A stretch of DNA of 64,000 bases from Buttiauxella gaviniae ATCC 51604. Its GTDB lineage: Bacteria; Pseudomonadota; Gammaproteobacteria; Enterobacterales; Enterobacteriaceae. A program made the position numbers and the translations under genes. The DNA is taken from assembly GCF_001654835.1 (NCBI RefSeq), contig NZ_LXEP01000008.1, forward strand, positions 1 to 64,000. Direction: 5' to 3'. Position 1 is the first letter of the stretch. Every line of letters starts with the position of its first letter. The notes beneath the pieces are model-generated. The model saw nothing but the letters and a program-made list of their open reading frames with translations, made no database searches and was not told where the DNA came from. Of the stretch, positions 52,621-64,000 are shown piece after piece.

Positions 52621-53532
52621 TTATATTCCTGAGCCTTGCGAATAACTCTCTTCGCCAAATACTCCCGTCGATAAATATCGATCGCCGCGGTCGCAGATAA
52701 TTGCTACGACAACAGCCCCCGGATTTGCCTGTGCAACACGCAATGCACCCGCGACTGCACCGCCGGAACTCACGCCGCAGAAAATCCCCTCTTCACGGGC
52801 AAGTTTGCGCATCGTTCTCTCGGCTTCAACCTGTGACATATCAATCACTTCATCAACCAAAGCAGGGTTGAAGATCTTCGGTAGCCACTCTTCTGGCCAG
52901 CGGCGAATCCCCGGAATACTGCTGCCATCTTCAGGCTGTAAACCAACAATTTTGACTGGTTTGTCTTGTTCGCGCATAAACTGGCTGACGCCCGTGACTG
53001 TACCCGTGGTTCCCATACTGGAAACAAAATGCGTAATACGACCCTGTGTCTGCTGCCAGATCTCCGGCCCGGTTGTGCTGTAGTGCGCGTATGGGTTATC
53101 CGGGTTGTTGAACTGGTCGAGGACTTTGCCTTCGCCTCGTTCATCCATCAAACGTGCCATTTCGCGTGCGCCTTCCATGCCCTGCTCTTTGGTCACCAGA
53201 ATCAATTCTGCGCCATAAGCCTGCATCGCCGCTTTGCGTTCCATACTCATGTTGTCAGGCATTAAAAGCTTCATTCGGTAGCCTTTAAGCGCTGCAATCA
53301 TCGCCAATGCAATCCCGGTATTGCCGCTGGTCGCTTCAATGAGCGTATCTCCTGGGGAGATTTCACCGCGAGCTTCTGCGCGTACAATCATCGAAAGTGC
53401 AGCTCTGTCTTTAACCGAGCCTGCGGGGTTGTTCCCCTCAAGCTTCACCCAAATTTCACTGCCGTTATCAAGGCCGGTGCGCTGCAATTTAACCAGAGGT
53501 GTATTGCCAATCGTGCTTTCTAAGGTGTTCAC
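52621..53532 (-). CDS. cysM: Cysteine synthase B
   Basis: 303 residues. PLP lysine K41 in [36 protein letters not shown] phosphate loop. Differs from CysK in accepting thiosulfate to form S-sulfocysteine, which fits its place behind the thiosulfate transport genes. A hairpin with a T-rich tail separates it from cysA, so its expression may be partly uncoupled. Confidence 0.97.
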   Translation of the reverse strand: MNTLESTIGNTPLVKLQRTGLDNGSEIWVKLEGNNPAGSVKDRAALSMIVRAEARGEISPGDTLIEATSGNTGIALAMIAALKGYRMKLLMPDNMSMERKAAMQAYGAELILVTKEQGMEGAREMARLMDERGEGKVLDQFNNPDNPYAHYSTTGPEIWQQTQGRITHFVSSMGTTGTVTGVSQFMREQDKPVKIVGLQPEDGSSIPGIRRWPEEWLPKIFNPALVDEVIDMSQVEAERTMRKLAREEGIFCGVSSGGAVAGALRVAQANPGAVVVAIICDRGDRYLSTGVFGEESYSQGSGI

Positions 53533-53547
53533 TTGCCTGTCCAGAAA

Positions 53548-53576
53548 ATAAGAAAAGCGGCCACGTGGGCCGCCTT
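53548..53576 (-). terminator. Terminator/attenuator between cysA and cysM
   Basis: On the minus strand GCGGCC-CACGT-GGCCGC then TTTTCTTATTTT. It lies inside the cysPTWAM gene string and may lower cysM expression. Confidence 0.75.
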
Positions 53577-53603
53577 TGCGTGTCGTGTTGTTCAGTAAAC
53601 TTA

Positions 53604-54704
53604 TCAGGCGGATTGCGCGAGGTCTACCTGGCCATTATAAGTACTGTGAATTCTGTTCTTCCCATCATACAAGCGCGCATGTTGCAGGCCGACAAACAGA
53701 CGCTCACCACGCACAGGAACATAGTCTTCGCGCAGCACAACCGTTAACGGTTCGTCATACCAGCCCAACGGCTGCACAACCAGCTGCATGTAATGCCCAC
53801 GTGGGCTGATTTCCAGCACCTGAACTGGCAGTGGCGAATCCAGATTAGTACGGCGGCTGACGTCCACTTCCCATGGGCGTAAGAACAAATCGACAGGCCC
53901 CTGGTGCGCAGGTGTAAAGCCAAGCGGCCAACGGTGTGCGCCAACATGGAACTGGCTGCCGCGCACAACGCCTTTCATACGGTTCACTTCACCAAGGAAC
54001 TCCAGCACGAAACGAGTCGCGGGTTCGCGCCATACCGCTTCCGGCGTATCAACTTGTTCAATATTCCCCTGGCTCATGACCACCACGCGGTCCGCGACTT
54101 CCATCGCTTCTTCCTGGTCGTGGGTCACGAATACGCTGGTGAATTTCAGCTCTTCATGCAACTGGCGCAACCAGCGGCGCAACTCTTTACGTACCTGTGC
54201 ATCCAGCGCACCGAATGGCTCATCAAGCAGCAAGATTTGCGGTTCAACCGCCAGCGCACGTGCCAACGCCACACGTTGCTTCTGCCCACCGGAAAGCTGT
54301 GCCGGGAAACGATCTGCCAGATGGGATAACTGCACCATCTCCAGCAAACGAGTGACTTTCTGTTTAATCGCTGCGGAAGAAGGACGTTCGCGGCGCGGCA
54401 GAACCGTCAGGCCAAAAGCGATGTTGTCGAACACCGTCATATGGCGAAACAGTGCGTAATGCTGGAACACAAAGCCCACTTTGCGGTCACGCGCGTGAAT
54501 GCGGCTCACATCGGTGCCGTGGAAACTAATGCGCCCGCTGTTCTGGTGCTCAAGGCCCGCGATAATACGCAGCAGCGTGGTTTTACCGGAACCTGACGGC
54601 CCAAGCAATGCCACCATTTGGCCAGAAGGGATATCCAGCGAGATATCATTCAACACCTGGGTGCGACCAAAAGATTTCTTAATATTGGTAATATCAATGC
54701 TCAT
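53604..54704 (-). CDS. cysA: Sulfate/thiosulfate ABC transporter ATPase
   Basis: 366 residues. Walker A GPSGSGKT at 35-42, signature LSGGQKQR near 136, Walker [14 protein letters not shown], switch His in [10 protein letters not shown]. The C-terminal regulatory extension (TOBE-like) is present. Powers uptake through CysT and CysW. Overlaps the end of cysW by 11 bases. Confidence 0.98.
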   Translation of the reverse strand: MSIDITNIKKSFGRTQVLNDISLDIPSGQMVALLGPSGSGKTTLLRIIAGLEHQNSGRISFHGTDVSRIHARDRKVGFVFQHYALFRHMTVFDNIAFGLTVLPRRERPSSAAIKQKVTRLLEMVQLSHLADRFPAQLSGGQKQRVALARALAVEPQILLLDEPFGALDAQVRKELRRWLRQLHEELKFTSVFVTHDQEEAMEVADRVVVMSQGNIEQVDTPEAVWREPATRFVLEFLGEVNRMKGVVRGSQFHVGAHRWPLGFTPAHQGPVDLFLRPWEVDVSRRTNLDSPLPVQVLEISPRGHYMQLVVQPLGWYDEPLTVVLREDYVPVRGERLFVGLQHARLYDGKNRIHSTYNGQVDLAQSA

Positions 54705-55569
54705 GATTCCCCTCCTGTTGCAGGCGTTTTTCCTGGCTATTCAAACGCCACTGCACCGCACTCTTTAAGAACAACGTAACGATTGCCATCAGGGTTAATA
54801 ACGCCGCAGCGGTAAACGAGCCAACGGTGTTGTAGTCCTGCTGTAGCAATTCAATTTGTAACGGCAGTGAGAATGTCTCACCGCGGATAGAACCGGAAAC
54901 CACCGACACGGCACCAAACTCACCAATGGCGCGAGCATTGGTTAACACCACGCCGTACAGCAGCGCCCAGCGGATATTGGGTAATGTAACGCGTCTGAAC
55001 ATCTGCCAGCCCGAAGCGCCGAGCAAAATCGCTGCTTCGTCTTCCTGGCTGCCCTGGCTCAACATCACTGGCACCAGTTCGCGCACCACAAACGGACAAG
55101 TCACGAAGATAGTCACCAACACCATGCCCGGCCAGGCGAACATAATCTGGATGTTATGCGCATCCATGAAGCCTGCCAGCGGGCCATTCGAACCGTAGAA
55201 CAGCAGATAAACCAGTCCTGCGACTACGGGTGAAACCGCGAATGGAATATCCAGCAGCGTCAGTAACAACTGGCGGCCAGGGAAATCAAAGCGTGTCACC
55301 AGCCATGCCAGCAAAATACCGAACACCAGGTTCACCGGCACGGTAATCAGCGCAATCATTACGGTGAGCCAGATGGCGTGCAGCATATCCGGGTCAACAA
55401 TATTGCGCAGCGCAGGCATCAGCCCTTTCGAGAAGGCCTGAGCGAAAATCGATGCCACTGGCACCACCAGCAGCAAAAACGAAATCAGTACGCCGAGGCC
55501 TATCAGCGTCCATTTGCCCCAGTTAAATCCAGTACGGCGATAGCTTTTCAATTCAGTTACGTCCGTCAT
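54694..55569 (-). CDS. cysW: Sulfate/thiosulfate ABC permease CysW
   Basis: 291 residues, six membrane segments. The ATPase-contact loop [22 protein letters not shown] is the EAA motif. Pairs with CysT. Overlaps cysT by one base and cysA by eleven. Confidence 0.97.
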   Translation of the reverse strand: MTDVTELKSYRRTGFNWGKWTLIGLGVLISFLLLVVPVASIFAQAFSKGLMPALRNIVDPDMLHAIWLTVMIALITVPVNLVFGILLAWLVTRFDFPGRQLLLTLLDIPFAVSPVVAGLVYLLFYGSNGPLAGFMDAHNIQIMFAWPGMVLVTIFVTCPFVVRELVPVMLSQGSQEDEAAILLGASGWQMFRRVTLPNIRWALLYGVVLTNARAIGEFGAVSVVSGSIRGETFSLPLQIELLQQDYNTVGSFTAAALLTLMAIVTLFLKSAVQWRLNSQEKRLQQEGNHEH

Positions 55570-56402
55570 CAGTGACCTACCACGCGCCGACCAAAGCGAC
55601 TTTGCAACGTGTTAATGGTAAACAGCAGCAGCAGTGAAGCGGCAAGGATCACCGAGGCAATCGCACTGGCTGCCGGGTAATCAAACTCCTGCAAACGCAC
55701 AAAAATCATCAGTGAGGTGACTTCGGTCTTCCAGGCGATGTTGCCGGCAATGAAAATTACTGCGCCGAATTCACCCAGGCTACGGGTGAATGAAAGTGCT
55801 ACACCCGCCATCAGCGCCGGAGAAAGCTCCGGTAAAATCACGCGGCGAAAACTCTGCCAGCGCGTCGCACCCAGCGTTTCCGCAGCTTCTTCATATTCCG
55901 GGCCTAACTCTTCCAGCACGGGTTGAATGGTTCGCACTACAAACGGGATACTGGTAAATGCCATTGCCACGGCAATACCCAGCCAGGTGTACGTCACTTT
56001 AATGCCAAACTGCGCCAGCCATTCGCCGTACCAGCCGTTAACTGAAAACAGCCCGGCAAGCGTTAAACCCGCTACGGCAGTGGGCAGAGCAAAGGGTAAA
56101 TCCATTAATGCATCAAGCAGGCTACGGCCCGGAAACTGGTAGCGCGTCAGGATCCACGCCATCAACATGCCAAAGAAACCGTTGAAGATAGACGCCACAC
56201 CCGCAGACAGCAGCGTGACTTTATATGCCGCCACCACCTGCGGGTTGGTGATCACTTCCCAATACTGCGCCAGCGTCATCTCAGAGAGTTGCATCACCAG
56301 CGCACTTAACGGCAGCAGTAAAATCAGGCAAACAAACAGCAAACTGGTGCCGAGGCTTAAGGTAAAGCCCGGCAGCACCCGCTTGGAGGCAACAGAAAAC
56401 AT
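55569..56402 (-). CDS. cysT: Sulfate/thiosulfate ABC permease CysT (CysU)
   Basis: 277 residues, six membrane segments. EAA loop EEAAETLGATRWQSFRRVILP. Partner of CysW in the membrane. Start and stop share one base with cysP and cysW, so the whole operon is translationally coupled. Confidence 0.97.
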   Translation of the reverse strand: MFSVASKRVLPGFTLSLGTSLLFVCLILLLPLSALVMQLSEMTLAQYWEVITNPQVVAAYKVTLLSAGVASIFNGFFGMLMAWILTRYQFPGRSLLDALMDLPFALPTAVAGLTLAGLFSVNGWYGEWLAQFGIKVTYTWLGIAVAMAFTSIPFVVRTIQPVLEELGPEYEEAAETLGATRWQSFRRVILPELSPALMAGVALSFTRSLGEFGAVIFIAGNIAWKTEVTSLMIFVRLQEFDYPAASAIASVILAASLLLLFTINTLQSRFGRRVVGH

Positions 56403-57418
56403 TACTCACGCCCCTTGCCGAGCAACTGGTCAAACTCACCGCCGCTGGCAAAGTGGGTTTTCATCGCTTCTGGCCAGCCACCGAACTCATCTTCCACACG
56501 GAACAATTCGGTCTGAGGGAATTTATCTTTCAGTTTTGCCATCACTTCCGGGTTATTCACACGGTAGTAATAGTCAGTGATGATGGTTTGTGCCGCCGGG
56601 CTATACAGGAAGTTCAGATACTCTTTTGCTGCTTTTTCAGTGCCGTTGGCTTTGACGTTTTTATCGACCCAGGCCACCGGGAACTCCGCCAGAATGTTGA
56701 CCTTTGGCACAACCACTTCGTAGCCATCTTTCTCGTACTGTTTGCTAATGTTGTTAACTTCGGACTCAAAGCTAATCAACACATCACCCAGGTTACGCTC
56801 AACAAACGTGGTGGTTGCACCACGGCCGCCGGTGTCAAACACTTCAACGTTTTTCAGGAACTGGGTCATGAACTGTTCTGTTTTGGCTTTATCGCCGCCG
56901 TCAGCTTTGTTGGCTGCACCCCATGCACCTAAGTAGGTGTAACGGGCATTACCTGAAGTTTTTGGGTTAGGGAAAATCAGCTTTACGTCCGGGCGAACCA
57001 GGTCGCTCCAGTCGTGAATATTTTTAGGATTGCCCTTGCGCACCAGGAACGCCATGGTGGAATAGAACGGCGAACTGTTGTTTGGCAAACGGGTCTGCCA
57101 GTCGGCGGGAATCAGGTTGCCTTTGTCATGCAGGATCTGCACATCCGAAACCTGGTTATAAGTTACAACGTCTGCTTTTAAGCCCTGCAAAATCGCCAGC
57201 GCTTGTTTTGATGACCCGGCATGAGATTGTTTAATCACCAGCTTGTCGCCGTTATTTTCCTCAGCCCACTGTTTCTGGAAGGCAGGATTGAGCGCGGCAA
57301 AAAGCTCGCGAGACACATCATAAGAGCTGTTCAGCAGTTCCGTGGCATGAGCTGAACCTGCCAGCAACGCAGAAACAACCAAAGCACTCCAGACTTTTTT
57401 AACCGATGTCATTGCCAT
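56402..57418 (-). CDS. cysP: Thiosulfate/sulfate-binding protein CysP
   Basis: 338 residues, periplasmic. The signal peptide ends at about residue 26 ([18 protein letters not shown]). The oxyanion-binding pattern [14 protein letters not shown] and [13 protein letters not shown] is intact. First gene of cysPTWAM; AAGGGTG precedes the ATG. CysB-dependent activation is expected. In E. coli ucpA and mur genes lie upstream; here repeats and yfeX do. Confidence 0.97.
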   Translation of the reverse strand: MAMTSVKKVWSALVVSALLAGSAHATELLNSSYDVSRELFAALNPAFQKQWAEENNGDKLVIKQSHAGSSKQALAILQGLKADVVTYNQVSDVQILHDKGNLIPADWQTRLPNNSSPFYSTMAFLVRKGNPKNIHDWSDLVRPDVKLIFPNPKTSGNARYTYLGAWGAANKADGGDKAKTEQFMTQFLKNVEVFDTGGRGATTTFVERNLGDVLISFESEVNNISKQYEKDGYEVVVPKVNILAEFPVAWVDKNVKANGTEKAAKEYLNFLYSPAAQTIITDYYYRVNNPEVMAKLKDKFPQTELFRVEDEFGGWPEAMKTHFASGGEFDQLLGKGRE

Positions 57419-57537
57419 TGGGCACCCTTATAAATGTGATAACGATCGAGCTTTATGGTTACCAGTGTATTTATAACGAGTGTCAAAGCTGTAACGGTTT
57501 TATATATCGTTTGGTGATTTGCAATAAGAAAGGGATA

Positions 57538-57591
57538 TATACCCGCCAGCCCTCAAGTTACGGCTGTGTTGGGTCTAATTATTTCAGGTAT
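57538..57591. repeat. Internally deleted ERIC remnant
   Basis: TATACCC-GCCAGCCCTCAAGTTACGG resembles the ERIC left end, and CTAATTATTTCAGGTATC directly after it resembles the right end. It appears to be an ERIC that lost its middle, about 54 bp instead of 127. Confidence 0.5.
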
Positions 57592-57596
57592 CAAAG

Positions 57597-57716
57597 GTAG
57601 GGCGTTAGCGGTGAAGGCAGTCTGACGACGGCCAGCGCGCAAAAACCGGAGCGTACATGAAGTACGTGAGGATTTTGAGCACTGCCCGGTGCCAGAATGG
57701 CGAGTAAGGTAGCCCT
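57597..57716. repeat. Palindromic repeat between cysP and yfeX
   Basis: About 120 bp bounded by AGGGC and GCCCT, with a central hairpin CGTAC-ATGAA-GTACG flanked by AAAAACCGGAG and GAGGATTTTGAGC. The unit around the hairpin looks like a common enterobacterial intergenic repeat, but I cannot name it. The right end reaches the yfeX stop codon. Confidence 0.55.
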
Positions 57717-58615
57717 TACAGGTTTAGAAGCTTGTCTAAAGACGGCGCGAAATAATACCCGCCGGTTACCGGTTTGGTGAAACGCAGCATGCCATCACGC
57801 TTACCGTCGGTTTCGCCAAACATGCTCAGAAGTTGCTGCTCAATGTTATGCAAACGGGCGCAATAAGCGATGAAGTACAGGCCGTGGGTACCGCTCGCCG
57901 TGCCGTATGGCAGGCTCTGGCGCACAATTTTCAGGCCTTTACCATTTTCTTTCAAATCGACACGCGTCAGGTGAGATGTTTCCGGGCGCTCATCACCGTC
58001 AATCTCTTCGTTGGCCTCTTTAGTACGGCCAATGATCATCTCCTGCTCGTTCACGCTCATGCGGTTTAGCTGTTTGAGATTATGCTCCCAACGCTGCACG
58101 AACACGTAGCTACCACCTGCATCGATGCCATCATTAATGACCGCTACTTCACGGCGCGTTTCTTCGCCCTGCGGGTTTTCGGTGCCATCAACAAAACCAC
58201 TTAAATCGCGCTCTTCAACCCAGCGGAAACCATGGATTTCTTCTTCAATTTTCAGCGCGTCGCCAAATGCTGCAAGCGCTGCCTGTGCCACAGAGAAATT
58301 CACGTCATGGCGCAGAGAAAGAATATGGATCATCACGTCATGTTGCGTTGCTGGCGCAAGACCTTTGCCCAATGGAGCAAAGTTTTTCAACTCGGCCGCA
58401 CCCACACCGCCGCTGAGATCGCGCCATAGATCGTGACCAAACGCCACCACAGCACCTAAATTCGCATCAGGGAATTTATCCTGAAACGCAGTCAGTGATT
58501 GATTAAAGGTTTTACAACCCTGGCGAATAGCATCGAAATCGCCCTGAATACTCGCTTCCAGCCAAACGGCGGCGCGACAATGTTCTGGCAGAATGCCAGA
58601 TTGAACACGAGACAT
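57716..58615 (-). CDS. yfeX: Dye-decolourising-type heme peroxidase YfeX
   Basis: 299 residues from the ATG at 58615 with AGGAGG before it; the frame runs seven codons further up. DyP signature GFVDGTENP with the distal Asp, heme-ligand His in [11 protein letters not shown], and distal Arg in [10 protein letters not shown]. Cytoplasmic in E. coli, where roles in porphyrinogen oxidation or heme iron release have been debated. Confidence 0.95.
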   Translation of the reverse strand: MSRVQSGILPEHCRAAVWLEASIQGDFDAIRQGCKTFNQSLTAFQDKFPDANLGAVVAFGHDLWRDLSGGVGAAELKNFAPLGKGLAPATQHDVMIHILSLRHDVNFSVAQAALAAFGDALKIEEEIHGFRWVEERDLSGFVDGTENPQGEETRREVAVINDGIDAGGSYVFVQRWEHNLKQLNRMSVNEQEMIIGRTKEANEEIDGDERPETSHLTRVDLKENGKGLKIVRQSLPYGTASGTHGLYFIAYCARLHNIEQQLLSMFGETDGKRDGMLRFTKPVTGGYYFAPSLDKLLNL

Positions 58616-58624
58616 GAATCCTCC

Positions 58625-58653
58625 TAAAAAACACACGCCACTCTACGTGGCGT
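58625..58653 (-). terminator. Terminator between yfeY and yfeX
   Basis: On the minus strand ACGCCAC-GTAGA-GTGGCGT then GTGTTTTTT. It ends just before the yfeX ribosome site. Confidence 0.7.
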
Positions 58654-58718
58654 TTATTCCCTTATGATACCCAATTCCAGCAACACCTTATTGAGAAGGC
58701 GCAAGCCAGCGGTTATTT

Positions 58719-59294
58719 TTATCGACGCCAGATAATTTTACTGATCTTCCAGGTTTTGAGCGTATCGTCAGACGGCATCAACTCCTGCCCGCCATGCCAT
58801 TCGCCGCTGAAAATGTAGCTGATGTGCTGGCTGTCTTTGGCCTTACAATCGACACCGTCACTATCATCTCCAGTCCCTTTGACACACGCGCCAAATGCTT
58901 TGTCGTACAGGTCGCTAAAGGTGGTACCAATCTTCACGCCGCTATCGGTTTCGATGTCGCTATCCATAACATCAACGCGGCTTACTGTGCCTTTTTCTCC
59001 GTTGACGACAACCATCACGGTTTTGTCATCCATCGCTTCATAGAAGCGAACAATCTCACCGTTATCGGTTTTCATGCCGCTGCGTAAACGGTAGTTATCA
59101 TTCAATGCGCTGCTGACTGCTTTTTCATCCATCGGTGTGCTGGCATTTAGCTCCCCGACCCCCTTCTCGCTGACTTCAATTGACGAACCAAACCAGTTCC
59201 ACGGATTTGCCGCAGACCAGTTGACGGATGACAACGTCGAACAGCCTGCTAACACCAGCGGCAGCCCTAATAACATCAGGCGCAGTTTTTTCAT
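58719..59294 (-). CDS. yfeY: RpoE-regulated lipoprotein YfeY
   Basis: 191 residues from the ATG at 59294 (AAGGAA before it); the frame runs seven codons up. Lipobox LAGC at 15-18, then STLSSVNWSAANPWNWFGSS, closely matching E. coli YfeY of the same length. Outer-membrane lipoprotein of the sigma-E regulon in E. coli; I could not identify a convincing sigma-E promoter here. Function unknown. Confidence 0.92.
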   Translation of the reverse strand: MKKLRLMLLGLPLVLAGCSTLSSVNWSAANPWNWFGSSIEVSEKGVGELNASTPMDEKAVSSALNDNYRLRSGMKTDNGEIVRFYEAMDDKTVMVVVNGEKGTVSRVDVMDSDIETDSGVKIGTTFSDLYDKAFGACVKGTGDDSDGVDCKAKDSQHISYIFSGEWHGGQELMPSDDTLKTWKISKIIWRR

Positions 59295-59357
59295 CAGAAA
59301 TTCCTTATTAAGCATGGATACGCGCTTTGGAGTGCAAACTTTCCCAAAAGTGCCCGG

Positions 59358-59804
59358 TTATTCACGATTGATAGTGAAGTAATCCCGTAAACGGCGGCTG
59401 GTACACAGCCACCAGAGGGCAAAAATATCGGCAACCAGCAGCGCTAAAGTGACGCCCGTCAGCACTTCGCCCTGCCAAAGCAATATGAGTTGCCAGGCCA
59501 AAACGACGAGCTGTGCGGCAATCAATATCCAGCGCCAGGCGGCCCATAATCGAGCGTATAAATGGCGGCGGCCGCTAATCATAAATGCCAGAGCCGCAGG
59601 AACGCCAGGCAATAGCCCGAACCAGAAATTGTCGCGGTCAGGATAGAAGACACCAAGGATGGCATCGCCCTGTTGACGGGACGCTGCCGCCAGCACCAGA
59701 ACAAACCAAGTTCGCGCCTGCAAAAGAAGGGTACACCAGAACAAAAAAGGTGTTTTCAGATTACCGTGGGTATCGTAATCCGAAGGTGGATACAGCACAG
59801 GCAT
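59358..59804 (-). CDS. yfeZ: DUF2919 inner-membrane protein YfeZ
   Basis: 148 residues with four hydrophobic segments (about 18-40, 60-75, 88-108, 115-135). FWCTLLLQARTWFVLVLAAA and FYPDRDNFWFGLLPG are the DUF2919 pattern. Its start overlaps the ypeA stop by one base. Function unknown. Confidence 0.9.
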   Translation of the reverse strand: MPVLYPPSDYDTHGNLKTPFLFWCTLLLQARTWFVLVLAAASRQQGDAILGVFYPDRDNFWFGLLPGVPAALAFMISGRRHLYARLWAAWRWILIAAQLVVLAWQLILLWQGEVLTGVTLALLVADIFALWWLCTSRRLRDYFTINRE

Positions 59805-60229
59805 TAATATTCCTGGTCTTCAATCAATCGCTTGCCGAGTAGCATCACATCTTGCTGCTCGTACTCGAGCCGCTCATACATGCCAATCACCAGCTCGTTT
59901 TCTTCACGCACCATGATTTGAATTTTTGGGCAACCGCGTGCGATTAGCTTCTTTTCAAGTCGGCTCAGCAGCGCATTAGCGATGCCGCGACCACGATATT
60001 CCGGGTGCACGCCAAGGTAATAAGCTGATCCTCGGTGGCCGTCATATCCGCCCATCAGCGAGCCTACGACTTCGCCGCCCACTTCTGCCACTAAGAACAG
60101 ATCCGCGTCATGATTGAGTTTGCGTTCAATGTCCATCTCAGGATCGTTCCATGGACGCAGTAAGTCGCAACGTTCCCAAAGCGTAATGACTTCTTCGAAA
60201 TCATCCTGGCGAAAAACACGTATTTCCAT
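59804..60229 (-). CDS. ypeA: GNAT acetyltransferase YpeA
   Basis: 141 residues from the ATG at 60229 (AGGTGG before it), identical in start and length to E. coli YpeA; the frame runs 24 codons up. The acetyl-CoA motif [10 protein letters not shown] (Q/RxxGxG/A) and [21 protein letters not shown] are intact. Substrate unknown. Transcribed with yfeZ. Confidence 0.94.
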   Translation of the reverse strand: MEIRVFRQDDFEEVITLWERCDLLRPWNDPEMDIERKLNHDADLFLVAEVGGEVVGSLMGGYDGHRGSAYYLGVHPEYRGRGIANALLSRLEKKLIARGCPKIQIMVREENELVIGMYERLEYEQQDVMLLGKRLIEDQEY

Positions 60230-60435
60230 GGTATTAGCCACCTGAAAGTCTAAAACAGTGATTATGGCGTTAAGTTTCTGTTTAGCCAATATCTGCCGCA
60301 AAACGAGGTAAAAAATGACATACTAGTCACTCATTCATTTTTGGTAATGAAAATCCCACAAATGCTTGTCGTTTACCCTTTGCCGATACGCTATAAATGC
60401 CTATCTGCAATTTTAAAGATAAAAATATTAGCCGC

Positions 60436-62219
<1,784 letters not shown>

Positions 62220-62220
62220 A

Positions 62221-64000
62221 TCACAGCGGAACGGTCTGCGCCTCAACCACCGCCAGCGCCACCATATTCACAATACGACGAACGGACGCAATCGGGGTTA
62301 ACACATGCACCGGTTTCGCCACGCCCATCAATACTGGCCCGACTGTCACCCCTTCGGAGCTGGAAACACGCAACAAGTTGTAGCTAATACGTGCCGCTTC
62401 GACGTTTGGCATGATCAGGATATTTGCCGAACCTTTCAGTGGGCTGTCAGGCATACGCTCGTTACGAATGCTTTCCACCAGCGCCGCATCACCATGCATT
62501 TCACCGTCAATTTCCAGCTCTGGTGCACGTTCGCGTACCATCTCCAGCGTTTTACGCATCTTGCATGCCGCTTTCGAATCGGAGGAACCATAGTTGGAAT
62601 GCGACAACAACGCGACTTTTGGCTCGATACCAAAGCGACGCACAGTTTCTGCGGCTAACAAGGTAATTTCTGTCAGCTCTTCCGGCGACGGATCGTCATT
62701 CACATAGGTATCAGCAATAAAGGTGTTGCCGCTTGGCAACAACAGCGCGTTCATTGCCCCAGCCGCTTTCACGCCTTCACGATACCCAAACAACTTTTCC
62801 ACCACGGAGAAGTGCTCGTGATACTCACCGATGGTACCGCAAATCATGGCATCCGCCTCACCACGGTGCACCATAATTGCACCGATCACCGTGGTGTTGC
62901 TGATCACGGCACGCTGCGCCTGTTCTTGCGTAATACCGCGGCGTTTCATGATGTTGTAGTACTCATTCCAGTACTCTTTGAAACGCGGATCGGATTCGTT
63001 ATTCACGATCTCAAAATCGCGCCCGGCTTGCATTTGCAGGCCGAGTTTCTTCAGGCGCATTTCGATAACCGCCGGGCGACCAATCAGAATCGGTTTCGCC
63101 AAACCAAGTGTAATCAGCTCCTGAGTCGCATGTAGCACGCGCGCCTCTTCACCTTCTGTCAGCACCACTCGTTTTGGATCTTTGCGGGCCTGAGAGAAGA
63201 TTGGCTTCATAAACAGGTTAGTTTTGTAGACGAACTCGGTCAGTTTTTCGCGATAAGCGTCGAAATCCTGAATCGGACGTGTTGCCACACCGGTTTCCAT
63301 TGCCGCTTTCGCCACTGCGGGTGCGATTTGCACGATAAGACGCGGGTCGAATGGTTTTGGAATCAGGTAATCAGGGCCGAAAGTCAGCTCTTCTTCACCG
63401 TAAGCAGAAGCCACTACATCGCTCTGCTCTGCGTGAGCCAGTTCGGCAATCGCGTGAACCGCAGCCAGTTTCATCTCTTCGTTAATCGCCGTTGCGCCAA
63501 CATCCAGCGCGCCGCGGAAGATGAAAGGGAAGCACAGCACGTTGTTAACCTGGTTAGGGAAGTCAGAACGACCGGTGCAGATAATTGCATCCGGGCGCAC
63601 TTCTTTTGCCAGCGGCGGCAGAATTTCCGGCTCAGGGTTTGCCAGCGCAAGAATCAATGGCGCGCGCGCCATCTTCTTGACCATATCCTGGCTCATGGCT
63701 TTCGGGCCAGAACAGCCGAGGAAAATATCCGCACCTTCAATCACTTCGTCGAGCGTGCGCTTACCGTTATCTTCCACCGCGTAAGCCGCTTTGGTTTCAG
63801 CCATGTTTTCTTCACGGCCCTTATAGATAACGCCTTTCGAATCGCACACAACAATGTTGTGTTTCTGGATGCCCAGTTGTACCAGCAGGTTCATACAGGC
63901 GATAGCCGATGCACCCGCGCCAGAAACTACTAAACGCACATCAGAGATATTCTTCTCAACTACACGCAGGCCGTTAAGCACCGCAGCAGTACAGATGATG
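62221..64000 (-). CDS. maeB: NADP-dependent malic enzyme MaeB (5' end outside the window)
   Basis: 593 codons of the C-terminal part; the N-terminus is past the right edge (E. coli MaeB is 759 residues). The visible region begins IICTAAVLNGLRVVEKN in the NADP-binding domain (VVSGAGASAIACMNLL, CDSKGVIYKGRE) and ends in the phosphotransacetylase-like domain (about the last 330 residues: FMKPIFSQARKDPKRVVLTE, MNALLLPSGNTFIADTYVND). Decarboxylates malate to pyruvate with NADP. The PTA-like part is regulatory, not known to be catalytic. Confidence 0.96.
   Translation of the reverse strand, partial: IICTAAVLNGLRVVEKNISDVRLVVSGAGASAIACMNLLVQLGIQKHNIVVCDSKGVIYKGREENMAETKAAYAVEDNGKRTLDEVIEGADIFLGCSGPKAMSQDMVKKMARAPLILALANPEPEILPPLAKEVRPDAIICTGRSDFPNQVNNVLCFPFIFRGALDVGATAINEEMKLAAVHAIAELAHAEQSDVVASAYGEEELTFGPDYLIPKPFDPRLIVQIAPAVAKAAMETGVATRPIQDFDAYREKLTEFVYKTNLFMKPIFSQARKDPKRVVLTEGEEARVLHATQELITLGLAKPILIGRPAVIEMRLKKLGLQMQAGRDFEIVNNESDPRFKEYWNEYYNIMKRRGITQEQAQRAVISNTTVIGAIMVHRGEADAMICGTIGEYHEHFSVVEKLFGYREGVKAAGAMNALLLPSGNTFIADTYVNDDPSPEELTEITLLAAETVRRFGIEPKVALLSHSNYGSSDSKAACKMRKTLEMVRERAPELEIDGEMHGDAALVESIRNERMPDSPLKGSANILIMPNVEAARISYNLLRVSSSEGVTVGPVLMGVAKPVHVLTPIASVRRIVNMVALAVVEAQTVPL

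Noticed and set aside
59295-59360. Sigma-E promoter before yfeY
   Set aside because: A GGAAAGTTT sequence is present, but no acceptable -10 (TCTGA/TCAAA) at the right distance.

Overview
The window is chromosomal DNA of a member of the Enterobacteriaceae. Gene content and order follow the Escherichia coli alaC to maeB segment almost step by step: ypdK, alaC, ypdAB, glk, yfeO, ypeC, mntH, nupC, pdeA, tRNA-Ala x2, yfeC, gltX, tRNA-Val x3 with tRNA-Lys, yfeR/yfeH, ypeB, ligA, zipA, cysZ, cysK, ptsHI-crr, cysM-A-W-T-P, yfeX, yfeY, yfeZ, ypeA, amiA, hemF, maeB. The differences show it is not E. coli. ipdC sits next to yfeO. A DUF1479 gene lies between alaC and ypdA. A rhamnosidase cluster replaces pdxK. 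The fry, xap, ucpA-murRQP and eut genes are absent from their E. coli positions. By eye the base composition is balanced. A genus such as Buttiauxella or Kluyvera is a guess only.

Layout. 1-12 kb is accessory: the N-terminus of a LapA-type giant adhesin running off the left edge, an ERIC repeat carrying an extra hairpin block, a MipA/OmpV porin-like gene, two drug-efflux MFS genes (one with a divergent TetR gene and followed by pxpA), an SDR oxidoreductase, a DUF421 pair and a PTS EIIC-EAL fusion. 12-23 kb is carbon and amino-acid metabolism: alaC, the YpdA/YpdB pyruvate sensor, glk with a Cra site, yfeO, ipdC with a TyrR box, and an aldo/keto reductase. 23-33 kb holds ypeC, a bestrophin gene coupled to a HycA-like gene, a LysR gene, mntH (MntR and Fur boxes), nupC, and a pdeA plus diguanylate cyclase pair. 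33-37 kb holds six tRNA genes, gltX and a flxA-like gene with a sigma-28 promoter. 37-47 kb is conserved core (yfeRH, ligA-ypeB, zipA, cysZ, cysK, ptsHI-crr). 47-52 kb is an alpha-L-rhamnosidase, MFS and AraC cluster. 52-64 kb is the sulfate/thiosulfate operon, a DyP peroxidase, envelope genes, amiA, hemF and the C-terminal part of maeB.

Links between genes. Cyclic-di-GMP recurs: the EIIC-EAL protein, PdeA and its adjacent cyclase are all here, and the adhesin N-terminus has the TAAG site of adhesins released by c-di-GMP-controlled LapG proteolysis. PTS and glucose entry (ptsHI-crr, glk, YpdAB) share Cra-type operators. Sulfur assimilation (cysZ, cysK, cysPTWAM) flanks the pts operon. The least explained observations are a three-hairpin repeat module found both inside an ERIC and downstream of tRNA-Lys with compensatory base changes, and a HycA-family protein translationally coupled to a bestrophin channel.
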